Part shown: positions 44,830 to 54,092 of the stretch, in pieces
Layout of the letters: each line of letters starts with the position of its first letter
Position numbering within the stretch: the first letter of the stretch is position 1
NCBI RefSeq assembly: GCF_002368195.1
Contig: NZ_AP018178.1
Span: 7,576,645 to 7,640,644, forward strand
Direction: 5' to 3'
Length of the DNA stretch: 64,000 nt
Origin: Calothrix sp. NIES-2100
GTDB lineage: Bacteria; Cyanobacteriota; Cyanobacteriia; Cyanobacteriales; Nostocaceae
Position numbers and translations under genes: made by a program
The notes under the pieces: generated by a model
What the model saw: only the letters and a program-made list of their open reading frames with translations
Databases searched by the model: none
What the model was told of the DNA's origin: nothing

Positions 44830-46341
44830 CTATTTGCCTTTGCGATAGTGAACTAAATCGTGGCAAGATTCATGTATAGCCAAAAGGTTTTTAGGATGAC
44901 AATTGTCATGGTTACCATCAATGTGATGGAGGTGAATTCTTTCAGCATCTACAAAACTTAAGCCACAAAATCCACATTTGTGGTGTTGAGAAATCAAAGC
45001 TTTGGATGTCGCACCATCATAGAATTTGGATTGACGTTGACTCCAATAAATCAGGTTGCCGTTGAAGGGAGAATAATCTCCTTTGACATTGACGAAATCA
45101 TTTTCCGAGTAGGGGACTGGAGGAAATGCCTTTTTGACTAGGGTTTCGGCTTGGTAACGGTTCATTTTAGGTTGTTGGTTGAACACTTTAAATGTTCGGT
45201 GATTAATGAACCAGAGCGAAAACTGAGAACCAGACATTTTGCAGTAACGATGATAATTTCGCCAACCCCGAATAATTGGGGCTAATTTATCGGCTTTGAT
45301 GGCTGCACCATCATGCGAGTTATTGATAATGGTTTTGACTTTAGCTTGAAAAGTTTTGAAGTTCTCCATTGCCGGAGTACATCTAAACTTGCCATTGTTC
45401 TGGACTTGAAAATGCCAGCCTAAAAAGTCAAAGCCTGTTGTCGCTCTAACTAATCTTGTCTTTGAGGCTTTTACATTTAGTCCGCGAATGTGCAAAAAGG
45501 CGCTGACTTTATCAAGTATTTGTGAAGCATTTTCATTCGGCTTGAGGATAAATACCATATCATCCGCATATCTGACGGATTTATGGATATTTTCGATGCC
45601 GTCTAATGCGATGTTGGCAAGAAGTGGGCTGCATACTCCTCCCTGTGGTGTACCAGAATCAGGGAATTCGGGATTTGTACCGATTTTCAGACTTCTCCAC
45701 AGCCCTTGTTTGACGCTTTGCGGCGCGATTACCACAGACATCAAGAAGTTATGGTTGATGCGGTCGAAACATTTTTCAATATCGAGTTCTAGGATTCGTT
45801 TTTCCTTTCCATTCGCATGAGAGTTCAAGTTTTGGAAAATCAACTTTTGACAATCATGTGCCGAACGTCCTGGTCTAAATCCATAGCTTCTGGCATTAAA
45901 TAATGCTTCGTGTGCTGGTTCTATCGCGTATTTGAGCAAGCATTGCCATACTCTGTCCCGAATCGTGGGTACTTTTAAGATTCTTTGAGTACCGTCTTTC
46001 TTTGGTATGGGAATTTCTCTGAGTTTTTGGGGTTTCCAATTATGAATATTTACCTTGATGTATTCATCGAGTTCAATTCTTTCAAAGAAAGTTAAGGACT
46101 TTTTTCCATCGACACCAGCGGTCTTCTTCCCAACATTTAATTGTGTGACTTGACGAATCGCTAATAATCTTGCACTCCGGGAACGGAGTATCAGCTTTTG
46201 GAGACTTTTGACAAGTTTTTGGTCATTGGCTCGCATCGCTTTATATAATCGACATTGTAGGCGAAAAAGGTTTTTGCGGAGTTTCTTCCACGGTAACGAT
46301 TTCCACAGTTCACTGTAGTTTATTTCTACGTGTCTAACCAT
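44830..46341 (-). CDS. ltrA: Group II intron reverse transcriptase/maturase with HNH endonuclease
   Basis: This gene encodes 503 residues. The reverse transcriptase core includes VDGKKSL (RT0/1), KDGTQRILKVPTIRDRVWQ, ARSYGFRPGRSAHDC, ELDIEKCFDRINH, GTPQGGVCSPLLANI and the active site YADD at 258-261. The maturase X domain (IIRGWRNYHRYC) follows. A C-terminal HNH nuclease (about 456-500) has CGFC, HLHHIDGNHDN and HESCHDLVH with paired Cys. All key residues are present, so the protein should be able to splice and mobilise its intron. It is encoded in domain IV about 557 bases into the intron. Confidence 0.95.
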   Translation of the reverse strand: MVRHVEINYSELWKSLPWKKLRKNLFRLQCRLYKAMRANDQKLVKSLQKLILRSRSARLLAIRQVTQLNVGKKTAGVDGKKSLTFFERIELDEYIKVNIHNWKPQKLREIPIPKKDGTQRILKVPTIRDRVWQCLLKYAIEPAHEALFNARSYGFRPGRSAHDCQKLIFQNLNSHANGKEKRILELDIEKCFDRINHNFLMSVVIAPQSVKQGLWRSLKIGTNPEFPDSGTPQGGVCSPLLANIALDGIENIHKSVRYADDMVFILKPNENASQILDKVSAFLHIRGLNVKASKTRLVRATTGFDFLGWHFQVQNNGKFRCTPAMENFKTFQAKVKTIINNSHDGAAIKADKLAPIIRGWRNYHRYCKMSGSQFSLWFINHRTFKVFNQQPKMNRYQAETLVKKAFPPVPYSENDFVNVKGDYSPFNGNLIYWSQRQSKFYDGATSKALISQHHKCGFCGLSFVDAERIHLHHIDGNHDNCHPKNLLAIHESCHDLVHYRKGK

Positions 46342-46898
46342 ACTCTACGCCGCTAATTATACTCTGATTGCCTCGAACCAATTACGGTTCGTCCTACCTA
46401 ATGTGGAGGTTTACTTATCTCGTCTTACCTACTAGAGTTTCGACCTTTCTCTAGACTCCATCATTATTTTTCCTCGTTCCAATTCTGGATTTTTTGATGA
46501 TTTAGGACAGACCAGTTCGCCAATGTTCTTCTCATAGGAATACGGCTAACGAAACAATATTGCCGCGAGAATAAAAACATCAAGTCGGTATGTTTTTTTT
46601 CAGATTACCGCTTGGGATTATGACGCTTTTTTAGGTCTTGTTTATCCTTGTCATCTCCCCATTAACACCAGTGTGCCATATCTGCTTTTAGCTCTGATTG
46701 TGTCCTGTTTCCAGCTTCACTCTCTAGAATTCCGAGTCTAGTCGGTGTGGACAGGTTGGGAGTCACTGTTTCCTTTCCAGGGTAGGATTCTATACCTACA
46801 TCCGAGAATTAGTTATGAGATTTTCCAGGTTTCATCCGGATTTTTCTCACCTAGAGCTATATACTTGGTAGTATTTTTTACTCTAGAACGAGTCGCAC
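46342..46898 (-). ncRNA. Group II intron ribozyme domains I-III
   Basis: This is the 557-base 5' part of the intron, upstream of the RT gene. It starts GTGCGAC and contains candidate exon-binding segments. EBS2 is AATCCC (46619-46614), about 280 bases in. EBS1 is TGTTTC (46556-46551), about 343 bases in and inside a small hairpin closed by CGGC/GCCG. Their order and spacing fit domain I of group II introns. Confidence 0.8.
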
Positions 46899-46899
46899 T

Positions 46900-47954
46900 G
46901 TTTCAATCCCTAATAGGGATTTTAATTAATTGCAATGCAGGCGAATTCTTACAAATCCGGTAAGCCGAAGGTTTCAATCCCTAATAGGGATTTTAATTAA
47001 TTGCAATCTAGAGGCAAATACCATTGTCGGTACATTACCGTATTTGGCTTGGTTTCAATCCCTAATAGGGATTTTAATTAATTGCAATAAAGAGTTCCCT
47101 GCCAGAATTGGAAGAATTGTTGTTTCAATCCCTAATAGGGATTTTAATTAATTGCAATAATAATTACCGTTACTTTCTTTTACAAATCCACCCATAGTTT
47201 CAATCCCTAATAGGGATTTTAATTAATTGCAATCCCGTAAGCTTTTTTAAGCCTATAGAAAAGTCAGTGTTTCAATCCCTAATAGGGATTTTAATTAATT
47301 GCAATATTTATTTTCCTAGAATTTTGGTACGTTTAACCTGGTTTCAATCCCTAATAGGGATTTTAATTAATTGCAATTTATGCTGCTATATCAGCACTCT
47401 GAGAATTATCTACGTTTCAATCCCTAATAGGGATTTTAATTAATTGCAATTAGCAGCTTTGAGTGGAATTAGCGCGGGCGATGTGTTTCAATCCCTAATA
47501 GGGATTTTAATTAATTGCAATAAAGCAATTTGCTTCTGAACTAGGCATTAATGAAGTTTCAATCCCTAATAGGGATTTTAATTAATTGCAATTAATTCGT
47601 CAAAAATTCCGTAGTCTGTGAATTTTTGTTTCAATCCCTAATAGGGATTTTAATTAATTGCAATCTTAGTGGTGAATCACCACAATACTTTGGATGGGTT
47701 TCAATCCCTAATAGGGATTTTAATTAATTGCAATAACAACATTACCAATTTTGATACTTATTGGGGGAATGTTTCAATCCCTAATAGGGATTTTAATTAA
47801 TTGCAATGCAAACTTCTCTTTGAACGCCCCAAAAAGTAATTTTTGGTTTCAATCCCTAATAGGGATTTTAATTAATTGCAATATTCCTGAATCAATGGAT
47901 GTGTTTGTCTATTTCAGGTTTCAATCCCTAATAGGGATTTTAATTAATTGCAAT
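46900..47954 (-). CRISPR. CRISPR array, leader-proximal part (15 repeats)
   Basis: Fifteen 37-bp repeats, identical by eye, start at 46900, 46971, 47052, 47122, 47197, 47269, 47341, 47414, 47485, 47556, 47628, 47698, 47771, 47846 and 47918. Spacers are 33-44 bp and all different. The minus-strand form of the repeat starts ATTGCAATTAATTAAAATCCC and ends ATTGAAAC. Together with 44594-44704 the array has 17 repeats. No cas gene lies in the window, so the effector must be encoded elsewhere. Short frames translated from repeats (FQSLIGILINCN) are not genes. Confidence 0.97.
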
Positions 47955-48205
47955 GCCCGGAGTTGGAAGGCTTGCTGTATTTGGTTTTCAAGGTACAGTT
48001 GCGTCAACCTCAAATTAAAATAGCTTTTAGGACATTGAGTTGTCAAGGGTGTCATAGGCAAAAAGCTGCAAATGCTTGTATAGCAAGGGTTAGAGAATTT
48101 GCGTCAACCTCATATTCTCTGAAAAAGGGTTCAAAACTAGAGGCAGTAAGCTTTTGAGGCGCAAAATTTGACTGTTGTTTTTAAACACCTACTGGTTGAC
48201 GCTAG
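47955..48205 (-). promoter_or_regulatory. Predicted CRISPR leader
   Basis: The sequence beside the last repeat on the high-coordinate side carries two copies of TGAGGTTGACGCAA on the minus strand (about 48002-48015 and 48099-48112) and a third variant GGTTGACGCTAGA (about 48190-48202). A possible promoter reads TTGACG (48107-48102), 19 bases, TATACA (48082-48077). Its position and the ATTGAAAC orientation agree on minus-strand transcription of the array. Confidence 0.55.
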
Positions 48206-48445
48206 ACGCAGGGCAAAAGTCTTGTGATAGCGTGGGCGTAAAGCGGCTTGTTGTAGACATCGCCTCTGTCACGCCGATAGATACAATTTTACCAAAAAAA
48301 GTCAGTGGTTCGGCTTTGCCGTAGTTGAGCGTAGCCGAAACTCACCAACCTTGCACAAAGAAAGTCACGTAATGTTTGAATGAATGTCAAGGTATTTTGG
48401 GGTGGTACTCTATTTCTGCCCAGCCGTACAAACATTAATGTATTT

Positions 48446-49108
48446 ATGCTCAATCTTAAAACCAGTTTTATTTTATTGTTTGTTGTTTGTCTGGTGGCGA
48501 CTGGACTCACAGCCTATTGTTTAGGAGGAATTAATCCCGATGTGATTAAGTTGTGGTTGAAAAACTCTGGTATCTGGGCGCCTGTAACTTATGTAGTAAT
48601 CTATGTGATAGCAACAATTTTAGTTTTACCTTCCACCGCCCTGAATTTAACGGGGGGCGCAATTTTCGGCGCTTGGCTGGGGACATTTTGGACAAGTGTA
48701 GCAGCAATTGTGGCAGCGATCGCTTCTTTTATTTTTGCGCGGACAATTGGACATGATGCTGTAGCTAAAAGATTAGCAGGGCGTTGGCAAGCGATTGACG
48801 CGGAGGTGCGCCAAGGTGGAGTCTATTATATGTTTGCCATTCGTCTAGTACCGATCATGCCCTATGGATTGGTAAATTTTGCGGCTGGGTTGACATCAAT
48901 TAGCTTCAAAGATTACCTAATTGGCACGATTTTGGGGACAATACCGTCAGTATTACCATTTGTGTTATTGGGTAGTTCCGGCTTAAAAGCCATCCGTACA
49001 GGCGAAGTTATGCCACTGATTGGCGCTTTGGCGTTGACAGGAATGCTAGTAGCTGGATCTACCTGGTATCGCCGTCGTCGCAGTTTTCCCTTTCGTCGCA
49101 AAGATTAA
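48446..49108 (+). CDS. TVP38/TMEM64 (VTT/DedA-superfamily) membrane protein
   Basis: This gene encodes 220 residues from ATG 48446, giving the usual short N-terminus before the first helix; an upstream ATG at 48380 would add 22 residues. It has five to six membrane helices and the VTT-domain hallmark segments LPSTALNLTGGAIFGAWLGTFW, FIFARTIGHD and FAIRLVPIMPYGLVNFAAGLTSISFKDYLIGTILGTIPS. VTT proteins are linked to lipid scrambling and membrane homeostasis. A glycosyltransferase gene begins 7 bp after its stop, so the two form an operon. Confidence 0.88.
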   Translation: MLNLKTSFILLFVVCLVATGLTAYCLGGINPDVIKLWLKNSGIWAPVTYVVIYVIATILVLPSTALNLTGGAIFGAWLGTFWTSVAAIVAAIASFIFARTIGHDAVAKRLAGRWQAIDAEVRQGGVYYMFAIRLVPIMPYGLVNFAAGLTSISFKDYLIGTILGTIPSVLPFVLLGSSGLKAIRTGEVMPLIGALALTGMLVAGSTWYRRRRSFPFRRKD

Positions 49109-49115
49109 GTTAATC

Positions 49116-50093
49116 ATGCTACCCAAGTATTCTTTTATAGTACCGATTTACAACGAACAAGAGACCATCGAGGAAATGTACCGCCGCATTTCCCTGGTGA
49201 TGAATCGGATGGATGGTGAGGTAGAGTTATGTTTGGTGAATGATGGTAGCCGCGATCGCTCTTTACAAATGATGCGAGAATTACATCAAAAAGATCCGCG
49301 TGTGGTTTACTTAAGTCTAGCGCGGAATTTTGGACATCAAATTGCGGTGACAGCGGGACTAAATTTTGTCCGAGGACAGGTAATTGTCATTTTAGATGCC
49401 GATTTACAAGATCCGCCGGAATTGATTCCCGATATGGTGGAAAAATGGCGACAAGGATATCAAATTGTCTACGCCCAACGTCTTCAACGCCGAAAAGAAG
49501 GCTGGTTTAAGCGTTTCACAGCCTATGCTTTTTACCGCATTCTCAAAAATCTCGCCGATGTAGATATCCCCACAGACACAGGGGATTTTTGTTTATTAGA
49601 TCGTAAAGTTGTCGATGTTTTAAATGCAATGCCAGAGCGAAATCGTTACATTCGCGGCTTGCGGGCTTGGGTTGGTTTTAATCAAATAGCGATTAAATTT
49701 GAACGAGATCCACGGTTTGCAGGTGAGGTGAAATATACATTTCGCAAATCTTTAGGATTAGCAATTAACGGCTTAGTTTCTTTTTCTAAAGTCCCCCTGC
49801 AACTTTCAACTTATATGGGCTTTTTCGCCGCCCTAGTTTCCCTATTCATGTGTGTGCTGGTATTGTACTGGCGACTGATTGAGCCACATTCTTCCCTCAC
49901 GGGAATGGCGATTATTTTGGTAGCCATTTTCTTTATCGGCGGCGTACAACTATTTAGTATTGGGATTTTGGGTGAATATATTGGGCGGATTTATGAAGAG
50001 GTAAAACAAAGGCCTCTTTATACCTTGGCAGAAGTAGCAGGTTTTTATGAAGAGTATAAGGAAATACCAAAAAATAAATTAATCAACCAGTAA
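49116..50093 (+). CDS. GtrB/DPM1-like family 2 glycosyltransferase
   Basis: This gene encodes 325 residues. The GT-A domain begins YSFIVPIYNEQETIEEMYRR, with the metal-binding region ILDADLQDPPELIPDMVEKW and ERNRYIRGLRAWVGFNQ. Two C-terminal membrane helices (about 233-255 and 266-290) place it among dolichyl- or polyprenyl-phosphate sugar synthases such as GtrB. It would transfer a sugar from a nucleotide donor to a membrane lipid. The 7-bp gap to the VTT membrane gene suggests that both act at the same membrane step. Confidence 0.9.
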   Translation: MLPKYSFIVPIYNEQETIEEMYRRISLVMNRMDGEVELCLVNDGSRDRSLQMMRELHQKDPRVVYLSLARNFGHQIAVTAGLNFVRGQVIVILDADLQDPPELIPDMVEKWRQGYQIVYAQRLQRRKEGWFKRFTAYAFYRILKNLADVDIPTDTGDFCLLDRKVVDVLNAMPERNRYIRGLRAWVGFNQIAIKFERDPRFAGEVKYTFRKSLGLAINGLVSFSKVPLQLSTYMGFFAALVSLFMCVLVLYWRLIEPHSSLTGMAIILVAIFFIGGVQLFSIGILGEYIGRIYEEVKQRPLYTLAEVAGFYEEYKEIPKNKLINQ

Positions 50094-50148
50094 AGGCACC
50101 GCATCTACAAACTTTCGCTAATACAGACATCTTATTTGGAAATGTTTA

Positions 50149-50313
50149 AGAGGTTGTGAAAAAAGTGTTTTGTTGTGATTTTACGCACCTCTTGATCCCC
50201 CCTAACCCCCCTAAAAAAGGGGGGAACCGGAATCAAAGTCCTCCTTAAAAAGAGGGATTTAGGGGGATATAGAACGTTTTAATACCTACAATAAAACTTT
50301 TCAAACATCCTCT
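50149..50313. repeat. Inverted-repeat-bounded element, AGAGGATGTTTG family, copy 2
   Basis: The left end is AGAGGTTGTGAAAAAAG and the right end is its imperfect inverse (TTTTCAAACATCCTCT). The interior contains CCCCCCTAACCCCCC and AGGGGGGAACC hairpin-forming tracts and GATTTAGGGGGATA. It lies between convergent genes and has no coding capacity. Confidence 0.65.
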
Positions 50314-50326
50314 AAGGCTTAACTGC

Positions 50327-53293
50327 TTACTCTGCTTCGCCAATTAATGTAAATGCAGCCCAATTTAATGGTTCAGGATACTTTTTGATAGTTGTAAGCA
50401 TTGCTGAACGGAGTGCTGTAGCTTTATTAGGGTTTTGTTGTAGATTTTGATAAAAGTTGGTCATTAAAAATGTAGTAGAGTTATCCGATACCGCCCATAA
50501 AGAAACAATAATACTGGATGCACCTGCGGCAATCAAAGAGCGTGACAAACCGATAACACCATCGCCTTTTATATCTCCTCTACCAGTGTCACAGGCACTC
50601 AGAACAACTAAATCAGCATTGAGTTGCATTTCAGAGATTTCGCTGCTTGTTAATAATCCATCATCTCTAACAGAAGGGGCAAGAGCAATAGCTCCTGGTA
50701 CGCCAAATCCTTTAAAATCATCCAGTAGTCCGTGGGTTGCTAAATGCACAATTCCTGCCGATCTCATCAAAAGCTTGACAAAAGTTTCGCTGGCCCCTTT
50801 ACCCGTTAAAACTTGTGCATTCAATATTTTGCCAACTTCTAAAGCTTCTTGTTCAGCACCTGGTAATGATAATAGCTGCTGAGGTTGTTCGCCTACTTCC
50901 GGGGCTATACTAGGCATGGTCGGATTACCCACTATTAATGGGCGTGTTGTGATTCTCGTGCTGCGGTTTTTTATTTTCTGTTGATGGGTTAACTGCAACA
51001 CTTGGATAGCAGGAGCCGTGAGAATAGTATGATTTTCAATCAGGTATTTACCTTGCTCATCTTGCAAAGCAGCGAAGGGAAGGAAAAATAAATTTCCTTG
51101 CGGGATAAAAATAACAGGTTCATCTGGATTTGTTGGTAACTCAGATGCTATGGGTTCAATCAAAATTTGATAGAGTTGTCGTAATAAATTTTGCTGTTGA
51201 TTTTTTACTGACGAATCACCCATAACTACATTAATACCACCGCGACCTCTTGTGCCAATCAAATCGCGCTCTTTGGCAATAAAGTCTCGTAAAGATACAT
51301 TTAAGGATTTAAGGTTGACTTGTTTAAAAGTAATTTTACCTGTAGGTTTCACTACCCAAATGTAAAGTTGTGATGGATGTGATTCTTCTTTACCCTGTTC
51401 TACTAATGGATCGTTAATGATTGAGTATTCAACGATTGTGCTTGATTTTTGCTGCGCAATTTGTTGAATTTGCTTGATATTAAGGGGATGATCGTTTGCG
51501 GGATTTATGCTATTAGCAGATAGTCTTGAAGCTAGTAGCTCCACAAAAGCTCTAGCTCTACTACGTTCTGCTATTTCTAAAGCAGCGTTGCTTTGATTTT
51601 GAGCTACTAAAGCTTGTTGTAAAAGTTGGTAGGAAGTAGCTTGGTTTTCAAAGATAGATATCTTCTGATCATCCGATAATCCGTTTCGTAAAAATTCCCA
51701 AGTTTGAACAGCAGTAAATAGTGTTTTTTCTGCATCAGTATATTTACCTTGGGTATTGTAAGCCAAACCAATATTATTGAGAGATGTAGCTTCCGCTACT
51801 TTGTCATTTGTTTGTCTAGCAATATTTAAAGACTGCTGATAATAATCTAATGCTTGTGGTAAATTACCCTGATTAACATAAACAGAACCTATTTTAGTCA
51901 GAGTTTCTCCTTCATCTGGCTTATTTTTAATCTGTTTTTGTACACTTATAGCTTGCTGATATAAATCTAAAGCTTGGCTGTATTCACCGAGTTTTTGATA
52001 CGCTTCACCTATACCACTTAAAGATTGTCCTTCTAGTTGGAGATAACGTTCTTTTTTGATGGTGGTAGATGCTTGCTTTTCTTGTTTAGATTCCGAGGAT
52101 TTAGATGCTTGTTGTTGGTCGGAAATTTGTTTAGCAATAGTTAGTGATTGCTCATATAAATTCTTGGCTTGAGAATAGTTACCCTGATGAATATAAATGT
52201 TGGCAATGTCAACAATAATTTGACCTTCCTGAAACCTATCACCACTTTTTTTGGTAATTATCAAAGCTTGCTGATATAAGTTTAAAGCTTTAGAGTACTG
52301 TCCTAAAGTTTGGTGAATTAAACCTTGAACTCTCAAGCTGATGCTGATTCCTTCTTGGTCGTTAATTTGTTTTTGAATTTGTAGGGCTTGCTGGCAAAAC
52401 TCTAAAGCTTTGGAATAACGGCTGAGACTTTTGTTAGCTTGTGCGATCGCAGTTAAAGTTATACCTTCATCTTTACGAAACTTATTTTCTCTTTGAGCCG
52501 ATAAAATCCATTCCAACTTGGTTAAAGCTTTTTGATATTCACCTATTCTCATCCAGTGCATAGCTGCTTGGTATTCACCACTCAAATATTCCGGATTACG
52601 GCGGTTTAATTGCTCTTCCAACTGATGTCGCCATGCTTGCAGTTGCCATTCTTGCATCTGTTGCTCCTGTTGCATCTGTCGCATCTGTTGGTGCTGTTGC
52701 TGCTGTTGCAACTTTTGCTGCTGTTGTTCACGTTTGCGTCGATTCTCTTCTTGGGAGCGCTGCACTTGTTCACTGATTTGACGCTGTTGCTCCTGGAATT
52801 GTTTATCGGCTTCTATATTAATTAATTGTGGAGACAGTATCGGCAAGTTTTTTAGTTGTTCCTGTGTTAGGAACGGAGTAAGAATTGGTTGTTCAGACGG
52901 TGGCTGGAAGTTTTTTAGTTGTTCCTGTGTTAGGAACGGAGTCACAATTGGTTGTGGCGCCGTTATCGGTAAGTTGTTTGGTAGCTCCTGTGTTTTGAAT
53001 GGATTAGGAATTGGTTGTACAGCCGGTGTCTGGAAGTTCAGTAACGGATTAGGAATTGGTTGTACAGCCGGTATCAAGTTCAGTAACGGATCAGGAATTG
53101 GTTGTACAGCCGGTGTCTGGAAGTTTGTTGGTTGCTCCTGTGGCGGTAACGCAGTTGGAATTGGTGGTACCTGTGCCAGTTTCAAATGTGTTAGGTCATT
53201 TTTTTCCTCAGTTCTCGAATAGGCAATGCCAACATGGCAACTGAGAGAGAGTAGCACGGTAGTAAGGACTAGATATTTTAGGTGGTAGTTCAT
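50327..53293 (-). CDS. TPR-CHAT domain protein, full length
   Basis: This gene encodes 988 residues from ATG 53293; a longer frame uses a TTG at 53359 and would put 22 residues before the signal peptide. The signal segment is YLVLTTVLLSLSCHVGIAYS. Next comes a Pro/Gln-rich stretch with three or four copies of QPIPNPLLN/TPFLTQEQLKN, a Q/R-rich coiled coil (about 190-240) and about eight TPRs (250-570). A C-terminal CHAT domain has catalytic His854 (VHLATHG) and Cys901 (VVLSACDTG). It is a caspase-like peptidase scaffold, probably periplasmic. It is related to the partial gene at 1-2246. Confidence 0.93.
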   Translation of the reverse strand: MNYHLKYLVLTTVLLSLSCHVGIAYSRTEEKNDLTHLKLAQVPPIPTALPPQEQPTNFQTPAVQPIPDPLLNLIPAVQPIPNPLLNFQTPAVQPIPNPFKTQELPNNLPITAPQPIVTPFLTQEQLKNFQPPSEQPILTPFLTQEQLKNLPILSPQLINIEADKQFQEQQRQISEQVQRSQEENRRKREQQQQKLQQQQQHQQMRQMQQEQQMQEWQLQAWRHQLEEQLNRRNPEYLSGEYQAAMHWMRIGEYQKALTKLEWILSAQRENKFRKDEGITLTAIAQANKSLSRYSKALEFCQQALQIQKQINDQEGISISLRVQGLIHQTLGQYSKALNLYQQALIITKKSGDRFQEGQIIVDIANIYIHQGNYSQAKNLYEQSLTIAKQISDQQQASKSSESKQEKQASTTIKKERYLQLEGQSLSGIGEAYQKLGEYSQALDLYQQAISVQKQIKNKPDEGETLTKIGSVYVNQGNLPQALDYYQQSLNIARQTNDKVAEATSLNNIGLAYNTQGKYTDAEKTLFTAVQTWEFLRNGLSDDQKISIFENQATSYQLLQQALVAQNQSNAALEIAERSRARAFVELLASRLSANSINPANDHPLNIKQIQQIAQQKSSTIVEYSIINDPLVEQGKEESHPSQLYIWVVKPTGKITFKQVNLKSLNVSLRDFIAKERDLIGTRGRGGINVVMGDSSVKNQQQNLLRQLYQILIEPIASELPTNPDEPVIFIPQGNLFFLPFAALQDEQGKYLIENHTILTAPAIQVLQLTHQQKIKNRSTRITTRPLIVGNPTMPSIAPEVGEQPQQLLSLPGAEQEALEVGKILNAQVLTGKGASETFVKLLMRSAGIVHLATHGLLDDFKGFGVPGAIALAPSVRDDGLLTSSEISEMQLNADLVVLSACDTGRGDIKGDGVIGLSRSLIAAGASSIIVSLWAVSDNSTTFLMTNFYQNLQQNPNKATALRSAMLTTIKKYPEPLNWAAFTLIGEAE

Positions 53294-53359
53294 TAGCTTA
53301 CTTGGTGTAGTGTTTCGTTTATTACTTAATATATTTCTAGCGTGTAGGAGCTTATGCAA

Positions 53360-54092
53360 TAATTTGACAGTGGCAATCGCTATTTGTTGGCTTTCCCCGC
53401 AAAATTAAACGAGGTATTTTCCCTAATAAGATTTGTAACTTTTGTCCGAACTCCTACTAGAGTATCGGTCAACTAATATTATGTTGACAGGATGACCCCG
53501 ATCTCCTTCCGCTTTAGCATTAAACGAAATGGCTTGGCTGGTACGTTGTGATTGACAAGGGACTGAAAGTATTGGGTTTTGTGATGATTAGTTTGTGCTT
53601 GAGTGTTTCTGTAATTTTCAGGATAAGTAAGCTTTTGCAACTCGCACTAATCCGGCTTTTATTGCGCATACACCACTATTGAACCGTTAAATTTTTGTAA
53701 ACATCTAGAAAATCTGTCAAATGTTTAAAACCCTAAAGGCGATCGCTACATGAGCAAAGCTAACCAACTCAGACTGAGGCTTTTAGAGGTTGTCTCTTGA
53801 AGTATTAAATATTTCGCCAGATCCCCCCTAGCCCCCCTTACAAAGGGGGGAAAATGAATCAAAGTCCACGCCACTTGCTACAAGTCGGGGAACCCGCCCA
53901 ACGCAGTGGCTCCCCTTTTTAAGGGGGATTTAGGGGGATCTACAAGTCTCGAATACTACACCAAAAAGTTTTCAGACATCCTCTTAGCCTTGAGGGAGGC
54001 GTGATATTTGCAAAACTGACATACTACTCTTGGAATCTGGATCTGCTTGTGGTCAAATAAAGATGATTCCAAAAATAGATTATTTCTTATCC
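53360..54092. other. 733-bp divergent spacer with a repeat element
   Basis: It contains copy 3 of the AGAGGATGTTTG-bounded element (53785-53984) and AT-rich sequence. Promoters of the TPR-CHAT gene and the ABC operon should lie here. A reading frame extends upstream of the substrate-binding protein to 54030, but its residues precede the signal peptide and are not used. Confidence 0.6.
53785..53984. repeat. Inverted-repeat-bounded element, AGAGGATGTTTG family, copy 3
   Basis: The left end is AGAGGTTGTCTCTTGAAG and the right end reads GTTTTCAGACATCCTCT. The interior has GATCCCCCCTAGCCCCCC, AAAGGGGGG and GGGGGATTTAGGGGGATC. The flanks AGGCTTTT and TTAGCCT extend the inverted repeat. Confidence 0.6.

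Larger units (their letters stand above)
44739..46898 (-). mobile_element. Group II intron inserted in a CRISPR spacer
   Basis: Read on the minus strand, the intron starts GTGCGACTCGTTCTAGAG at 46898, a typical group II 5' end. It encodes an RT-maturase and ends with domain V (44781-44815: AGCTGGATGC, GAAA loop, GCACGTCCAG) and domain VI (about 44741-44778), finishing CGACCCAAC at 44739. Its length is 2160 bp. The 5' exon is a CRISPR repeat plus one base (46899); the 3' exon is 34 bp of spacer, so excision restores a 35-bp spacer. Candidate EBS1 is TGTTTC (46556-46551) and candidate EBS2 is AATCCC (46619-46614). Confidence 0.92.

Noticed and set aside
44830..46341. Reverse transcriptase as an RT-Cas1-type CRISPR adaptation protein
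   Set aside because: It has an X/maturase domain and HNH domain, and is enclosed by group II intron ends with domain V, so it is an intron protein; no Cas1 domain is present.
46745..48023. Short frames within the CRISPR array (FQSLIGILINCN repeats)
   Set aside because: They are translations of the repeat GTTTCAATCCC..., interrupted at spacers.
54030..54092. Longer N-terminus for the ABC substrate-binding protein
   Set aside because: The extra 21 residues precede a complete lipoprotein signal peptide that starts at the ATG at 54093.
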